From an uncultured Bacteroidales bacterium (lineage in GTDB: Bacteria > Bacteroidota > Bacteroidia > Bacteroidales > Muribaculaceae), in NCBI GenBank assembly GCA_900547755.1, contig URIC01000059.1, forward strand, positions 1 to 8,739: DNA of 8,739 nt. The letters run 5' to 3'. How positions within the stretch are numbered: position 1 is the first letter of the stretch; the number at the start of each line of letters is the position of its first letter. The notes beneath the pieces were generated by a model that was given only the letters and a program-made list of their open reading frames with translations, ran no database searches and had not been told where the DNA came from. A program made the translations under genes and the position numbers. Positions 5,267 through 8,739 of the stretch are shown here, piece by piece.

Positions 5267-5908
5267 TTAATTATGAGGCTCCTGCTCCGATACGCCACTT
5301 CCCTGCTCATTGTAATCGGCATTCAGCGTTTCTATATAGCCAAGCAGCTCATCACGCCCTTTGCCCGAAGTACTGGAGGTCACGAATATCGGAGGGAGTT
5401 CCTCCCATTGGTTCAGAAGCACCTTGCAATAAGAGTCTATTTTCGTCTGGAGAGCCTGCGGCCCGAGTTTATCAGCCTTGGTGAAGACAATAGAGAAAGG
5501 CACGGCGTTCTCGCCGAGCCATTCAATAAACTCAAGGTCTATCTTCTGAGGCTCATGCCGAGAATCCACCAGGACAAACAGGTTGGTCATCTGAGGACGG
5601 CGAAGCACATATCCGCGTATAATGCGGTTCAACTCCTCGCGCTGCTTCTTCCCTCGCGCCGCATAGCCGTATCCCGGCAGGTCAACTATATACCACTCTC
5701 CGTTATTAATACTGAAATGATTGATTAACAGCGTTTTGCCAGGCATCTGACTGGTCTTGGCCAGGGATTTCCGCCCGGTAAGCATATTTATGAGCGAGCT
5801 TTTACCCACATTGCTTCGACCTATAAACGCATACTCCGGCGCATGCACGTCCGGACACTTATCCGCCCGCGCGTTGCTAATCAAATATTCTGCACTTCTG
5901 ATATTCAT
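5267..5908 (-). CDS. engB: Ribosome biogenesis GTP-binding protein YsxC/EngB
   Basis: A cytoplasmic GTPase of the TrmE-Era-EngA-YihA-Septin class needed for assembly of the large ribosomal subunit. With the start at 5908 it has 213 residues. G1 is GRSNVGKSS (30-38), the switch threonine is in PGKTLLIN (57-64), G3 is DLPGYG (76-81), G4 is TKAD (143-146) and G5 is the TSSTSGKG loop (177-184). The frame stays open back to an ATG at 5950, adding 14 residues. I prefer 5908 because MNIRSAEYLISN is the usual family N-terminus, and because the only promoter-like box, TAAATTTG at 5922-5915, would lie inside the longer version. That would make the mRNA leaderless or nearly so. The gtrA-family gene follows after 9 bases. 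Confidence 0.94.
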   Translation of the reverse strand: MNIRSAEYLISNARADKCPDVHAPEYAFIGRSNVGKSSLINMLTGRKSLAKTSQMPGKTLLINHFSINNGEWYIVDLPGYGYAARGKKQREELNRIIRGYVLRRPQMTNLFVLVDSRHEPQKIDLEFIEWLGENAVPFSIVFTKADKLGPQALQTKIDSYCKVLLNQWEELPPIFVTSSTSGKGRDELLGYIETLNADYNEQGSGVSEQEPHN

Positions 5909-5914
5909 GACTTG

Positions 5915-5922
5915 CAAATTTA
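5915..5922 (-). promoter_or_regulatory. Candidate engB promoter, -7 element
   Basis: The minus strand reads TAAATTTG (5922-5915), an exact TAnnTTTG match only 6 bases before the preferred engB ATG at 5908. No TTTG is found at -33 spacing. If used, transcription would begin within about 0-3 bases of the start codon. Confidence 0.45.
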
Positions 5923-6035
5923 ACACAAAATTCCGAAACCGCCGCTCCATGACAATAAAAAAACATAATTATCTGATAAGGAGCCCTCTGATTGCGGCCA
6001 TAAACCTGTTTTAACCCGATTAGCTTACATCGCGG

Positions 6036-6068
6036 TTTATGTATTTTCGATAAAAAGTGCTAAATTTG
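6036..6068 (+). promoter_or_regulatory. recR promoter, near-leaderless
   Basis: TTTA (6036-6039, one mismatch to the -33 TTTG), a 21-base spacer and TAAATTTG (6061-6068, exact -7 element) precede the recR ATG at 6073 by only 4 bases. The expected transcript start is at or next to the ATG. CATAAACC (5999-6006) and GGTTTATG (6034-6041) form an 8-base inverted repeat overlapping the -33 region. Confidence 0.6.
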
Positions 6069-6072
6069 CATT

Positions 6073-6696
6073 ATGTTTGACTCACTGAATTCCACTTTGC
6101 TGGACAATGCCGTGGCCGAGCTGTCGCGTCTGCCGGGTGTGGGACGCAAGACGGCACTGCGTCTGGCGCTGTATATGCTGCGCCAACCGGCCGAGATGGC
6201 TGAAAGCCTCGGCAACGCGATTATACGTATGCGGCAGGAGATGCGCTATTGCTCCGTGTGCCACAATGTCAGCGAATCGGAGGTGTGCCCTATCTGCTCG
6301 GACTCCCGCCGGGACAAACGACTGGTTTGCGTGGTCGAGAACGTCAAGGACGTGATGACCATTGAGGCCACCCACGAACACCGGGGACTATACCACGTAC
6401 TCGGAGGTCTGATTTCTCCTATCGAGGGGGTCCGCCCCCAGGATATCGAGATTGATTCGCTGGTACGACGTGTGCAGGAGGAGAATCTGAAGGAGGTGAT
6501 ACTGGCCCTCAGCCCCACGATGGAAGGGGACACTACCGGTTTCTACATATTCCGCCGCCTGAAAGAACTTCCCGTCAAGGTGACGGTGATAGCCCGTGGA
6601 GTAAGCATCGGTTCAGAACTGGACTATGCCGACGAACTGACCCTTGGCCGCTCCATCCAGCAACGAATACCATTCGCATCGACTTTTTCAGAATAA
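6073..6696 (+). CDS. recR: Recombination mediator protein RecR
   Basis: RecR works with RecO (and RecF) to load RecA on single-stranded DNA at gaps during recombinational repair. The 207-residue protein has the full family layout. The helix-hairpin-helix region is LPGVGRKTA (20-28). The zinc finger is Cys60-x2-Cys63 and Cys72-x2-Cys75. The Toprim domain begins at VVEN (87-90) and includes LSPTMEGDTT (146-155), and the C-terminal segment is RGVSIGSELDYADELTL (175-191). The start at 6073 gives the usual short N-terminus before LLDNAVAEL; no later start would keep the helix-hairpin-helix. The GNAT gene begins 6 bases after the stop, with GAGG between, so the two are probably one operon. Confidence 0.97.
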   Translation: MFDSLNSTLLDNAVAELSRLPGVGRKTALRLALYMLRQPAEMAESLGNAIIRMRQEMRYCSVCHNVSESEVCPICSDSRRDKRLVCVVENVKDVMTIEATHEHRGLYHVLGGLISPIEGVRPQDIEIDSLVRRVQEENLKEVILALSPTMEGDTTGFYIFRRLKELPVKVTVIARGVSIGSELDYADELTLGRSIQQRIPFASTFSE

Positions 6697-6702
6697 GAGG
6701 CT

Positions 6703-7239
6703 ATGCTCACCGACCGGGTAATAAAACTACGCGCCTTGGAGCCGGAAGACGCCCTCGCGCTCTTTGAATGGGAGAACCTCAGCGACCTGTGGCAAAGCAG
6801 CTGCACGCTGGCCCCTTATTCACGCCGCAACATTCTGCGCTATATAGAGGCATACGAGGCCGACCCCTTCCGCGACGGACAGCTCCGGCTGATTATTGAG
6901 TCAGTGTCAGGACACAGACCACTCGGACTGATAGACTTGTATGACCTTGAAGTGCGCCACCGTCGTGCCTGTGTGGCTATTCTCATAGAGCCCTCCTCTC
7001 AACGGCACGGTTACGCGAGCCGCGCGCTGGCTCTTCTTGAGAATTATTGCAGACGTCATCTGGGGTTACACCAGTTGCTCGCGGAAGTACCCGAGAATAA
7101 CAGCGCCTCGCTCGCCCTTTTCAACAAGGCGTCTTTCACTCAGATTGCTGTTTTACCGCACTACATTGCCGCAGAAAGAGAGGGCGCATATCTCAACGCT
7201 TGCATATTCAATAAGATTTTGACAAATCAGCCAAATTGA
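6703..7239 (+). CDS. GNAT-family N-acetyltransferase
   Basis: A 178-residue single-domain acetyltransferase expected to move acetyl from acetyl-CoA to an amine, in the style of RimJ/RimL or SpeG-type enzymes. The acetyl-CoA motif A is visible as VAILIEPSSQRHGYASRAL (91-109), with the pyrophosphate loop QRHGYA at 100-105. The NNSASLALFNKASF segment (132-145) is the usual motif B region. The N-terminal part (VIKLRALEPEDALALFEWEN) is also typical. The substrate (ribosomal protein N-terminus, polyamine or small molecule) cannot be told from sequence. It lies 6 bases after recR and is probably co-transcribed; GAGG sits 2 bases before the ATG. Its last codons overlap the -33 box of the aspartokinase promoter. 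Confidence 0.9.
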   Translation: MLTDRVIKLRALEPEDALALFEWENLSDLWQSSCTLAPYSRRNILRYIEAYEADPFRDGQLRLIIESVSGHRPLGLIDLYDLEVRHRRACVAILIEPSSQRHGYASRALALLENYCRRHLGLHQLLAEVPENNSASLALFNKASFTQIAVLPHYIAAEREGAYLNACIFNKILTNQPN

Positions 7240-7248
7240 TTATCTTTG
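7218..7248 (+). promoter_or_regulatory. Aspartokinase promoter
   Basis: TTTG (7218-7221), a 19-base spacer and TATCTTTG (7241-7248) match both Bacteroidetes boxes. The -33 box lies inside the end of the GNAT gene. The predicted start near 7253 gives a leader of about 40 bases. Confidence 0.75.
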
Positions 7249-7262
7249 CATCTCCAAGACTA

Positions 7263-7276
7263 AGAGGTTATTTAAA
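7263..7276 (+). repeat. Diverged copy of the AGAGGCTGTTTAAA motif in the aspartokinase leader
   Basis: The sequence AGAGGTTATTTAAA differs by two transitions from the core of the 20-base motif at 158-177 and 775-794. It lies between the predicted transcript start and the ATG at 7294. The AGGTTA part ends 23 bases before the start codon. Over 14 A/T-rich bases, chance similarity is possible. Confidence 0.35.
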
Positions 7277-7293
7277 CAAATCCAATCACGAGT

Positions 7294-8667
7294 ATGAACG
7301 TACTCAAATTCGGAGGCACTTCCGTAGGTACGGTAGAAAGCCTCACACACGTCAAGAATATAGTAGAAGGGCGACAGGAACCCGTTATAGTGGTAGTGTC
7401 CGCATTGGGCGGAGTTACCGATATGCTGATAAACGCCGCTGACATCGCCCGCTCCGGCTCCGATGCCTGGCAAGAAATTTTCGACAGAATCACGGAACGT
7501 CACCGCATTGTTGTCGAAGCACTCGTGCCAGAAAATGTGCGTCCTGCCATAAAAGGTATGGTAAAGGCCGAACTGGAAAAGCTACACCGCCTCTATACCG
7601 GCATAAGTCTGCTCGAAGACCTATCGGAACGCACTCTCTGCAAAGTAGTCAGTTTCGGTGAACGCGCCAGCTCGCTCATAGTAGCGAATATAATTGAAAA
7701 TGCCGTCCACTTCTACTCTCCGGACTTCATAAAGACAGAGAAATGGTTTGACCGCAATATAGCCGTCACTGACCTCACTGACCGACTGATTCGCGAGACT
7801 TTCTCTTCCAGGAACTTTAAAGTGGCTGTAGTCCCGGGATTTATATCGACCGACCGCGACAACGGGGACATCACCAACTTAGGACGCGGCGGCTCTGACT
7901 ACACCGCCGCACTGATTGCGGCATCGCTCAATGCCGAGACACTTGAGATATGGACTGACGTGGACGGGTTCATGACCGCCGACCCGCGCATTATCAAGGA
8001 GGCTTCGGTCATCCCCCACCTCTCCTTCCTGGAAAGCATGGACCTCTGCAATTTCGGCGCAAAAGTGATTTACCCTCCTACTATCTACCCGGTGTTCCAC
8101 AAAAATATCCCTATTCGGATACTAAATACTTTCAATTCCGAAGCTCCGGGCACATACATCACCGACTCCCACAGGATTCCGGTTTCGCAACCGTTTAGAG
8201 GAGTGACATCCATCTCTGAGGTTTCGGTGCTCGAGCTATTGCCCACGCCGGAATTCAAGGCCTCCGTTCTGCGCAACAGGGCCCTTAACGTTCTCTCCAA
8301 GAAGGGTGTCGAGATACTTCTCAGCGTATGCCAGATTGAGGAAGAGCGCCCCGTGCGAATCGTGCTGCGCGCCGCCGATGCCGCACGGGCAGAACACATG
8401 CTGCGCGAGGACCTTAGCGGAGAAGGGAAACCTGACTCACTTCCATCGCTGCGCACCATTACCGACATGAGTACAGTTACGCTGGTAGGTGAAAATCTGA
8501 AGACCGAGACCTCTGCGGGAGAACGTATGCTCCACTCCCTGCATCGCGAAGGCATAGAAATACTGACATCAGGACGAGGCTCCTCCGGCTTCGCCATGAC
8601 GGCAGTGATTCCCAGCGCCTCCATGAAGCAGGCCCTACGTCTTCTTCACGCAAACTTCCTCTCCTGA
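7294..8667 (+). CDS. Aspartate kinase (monofunctional, ThrA-like kinase domain)
   Basis: Catalyses ATP-dependent phosphorylation of aspartate, the first step to lysine/diaminopimelate, threonine and methionine. The 457 residues contain KFGGTSVG (5-12), VVVSALGGVTD (33-43), FGER (121-124), GFIS (182-185), NLGRGGSDYTA (196-206), TDVDGFMTADPR (221-232) and FGAKVIYP (254-261). Two regulatory ACT-like regions follow at about 302-380 and 390-457. Motifs and spacing resemble the kinase half of bifunctional ThrA, ending at LLHANFLS, just where the homoserine dehydrogenase half would begin. No dehydrogenase sequence follows in any plus frame of the remaining 72 bases. The ACT region implies feedback control, but which amino acid cannot be read from sequence. 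It has its own promoter and a leader of about 40 bases. Confidence 0.95.
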   Translation: MNVLKFGGTSVGTVESLTHVKNIVEGRQEPVIVVVSALGGVTDMLINAADIARSGSDAWQEIFDRITERHRIVVEALVPENVRPAIKGMVKAELEKLHRLYTGISLLEDLSERTLCKVVSFGERASSLIVANIIENAVHFYSPDFIKTEKWFDRNIAVTDLTDRLIRETFSSRNFKVAVVPGFISTDRDNGDITNLGRGGSDYTAALIAASLNAETLEIWTDVDGFMTADPRIIKEASVIPHLSFLESMDLCNFGAKVIYPPTIYPVFHKNIPIRILNTFNSEAPGTYITDSHRIPVSQPFRGVTSISEVSVLELLPTPEFKASVLRNRALNVLSKKGVEILLSVCQIEEERPVRIVLRAADAARAEHMLREDLSGEGKPDSLPSLRTITDMSTVTLVGENLKTETSAGERMLHSLHREGIEILTSGRGSSGFAMTAVIPSASMKQALRLLHANFLS

Positions 8668-8739
8668 CATAACCTGCATTATCTTATATTGCTGTCCGAT
8701 AAAACTTTTTGAAGCGAGATAAAATTAGGACTGATTCCA

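Noticed and set aside
4814..5728. 304-codon plus-strand open frame opposite the gtrA-family gene and engB
   Set aside because: It spans two well-supported minus-strand genes in antisense and shows no domain features.
5909..5950. N-terminal extension of EngB starting at the ATG at 5950
   Set aside because: The extra 14 residues are not typical of the family, and the only promoter box lies within that stretch.
8668..8739. Start of a further gene or homoserine dehydrogenase remnant after aspartokinase
   Set aside because: The plus frames hit stops quickly and show no recognisable motif; no promoter or terminator is clear in these 72 bases.

Overview
This window looks like an ordinary chromosomal segment of a Bacteroidales bacterium. 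A gut Muribaculaceae-type lineage is my guess, but it is inferred from gene and promoter style only. Four promoters match the Bacteroidetes primary sigma -7 element TAnnTTTG exactly at well-placed sites (upstream of mtnN, the YrdC/YciO gene, recR and aspartokinase), with weaker cases before engB and mdh. Shine-Dalgarno sites are mostly absent, and the proteins (malate dehydrogenase, EngB, RecR, LuxS) have Bacteroidetes-like sequence character. All identifications are from reading the translated sequence; no database search was possible.

Layout. Bases 1-187 hold a 40-codon minus-strand reading frame (22-144) built on nested inverted repeats, preceded by one copy of a 20-base motif. Next come three minus-strand genes: a thioredoxin-fold lipoprotein (188-658), malate dehydrogenase mdh (882-1811) and a YrdC/Sua5/YciO protein of the threonylcarbamoyl-AMP synthase superfamily (1966-2568). 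A compact divergent promoter region at about 2586-2633 serves that last gene and a plus-strand operon, mtnN-luxS-BASS-type transporter (2669-4786). A converging minus-strand pair follows, gtrA-family membrane gene and engB (4817-5908, engB first in transcription). engB diverges from the plus-strand pair recR-GNAT acetyltransferase (6073-7239). A monofunctional aspartokinase (7294-8667) with its own promoter ends the window.

How the genes work together. MtnN and LuxS are consecutive steps of S-adenosylhomocysteine detoxification: SAH to S-ribosylhomocysteine to homocysteine plus DPD, the AI-2 precursor. A ten-helix-type membrane transporter overlapping luxS by one base is presumably co-translated, which makes it a candidate for moving a product or precursor of this pathway. 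The remaining genes are housekeeping: central carbon metabolism, tRNA modification, ribosome assembly, recombination repair and aspartate-family amino acid synthesis.

The least explained material is the small palindromic reading frame at the left end, the 20-base motif inverted around the thioredoxin gene with related forms in other leaders, the near-leaderless starts of engB and recR, and the transporter in the luxS operon. I see no CRISPR array, tRNA, rRNA, integrase, transposase or defence gene.
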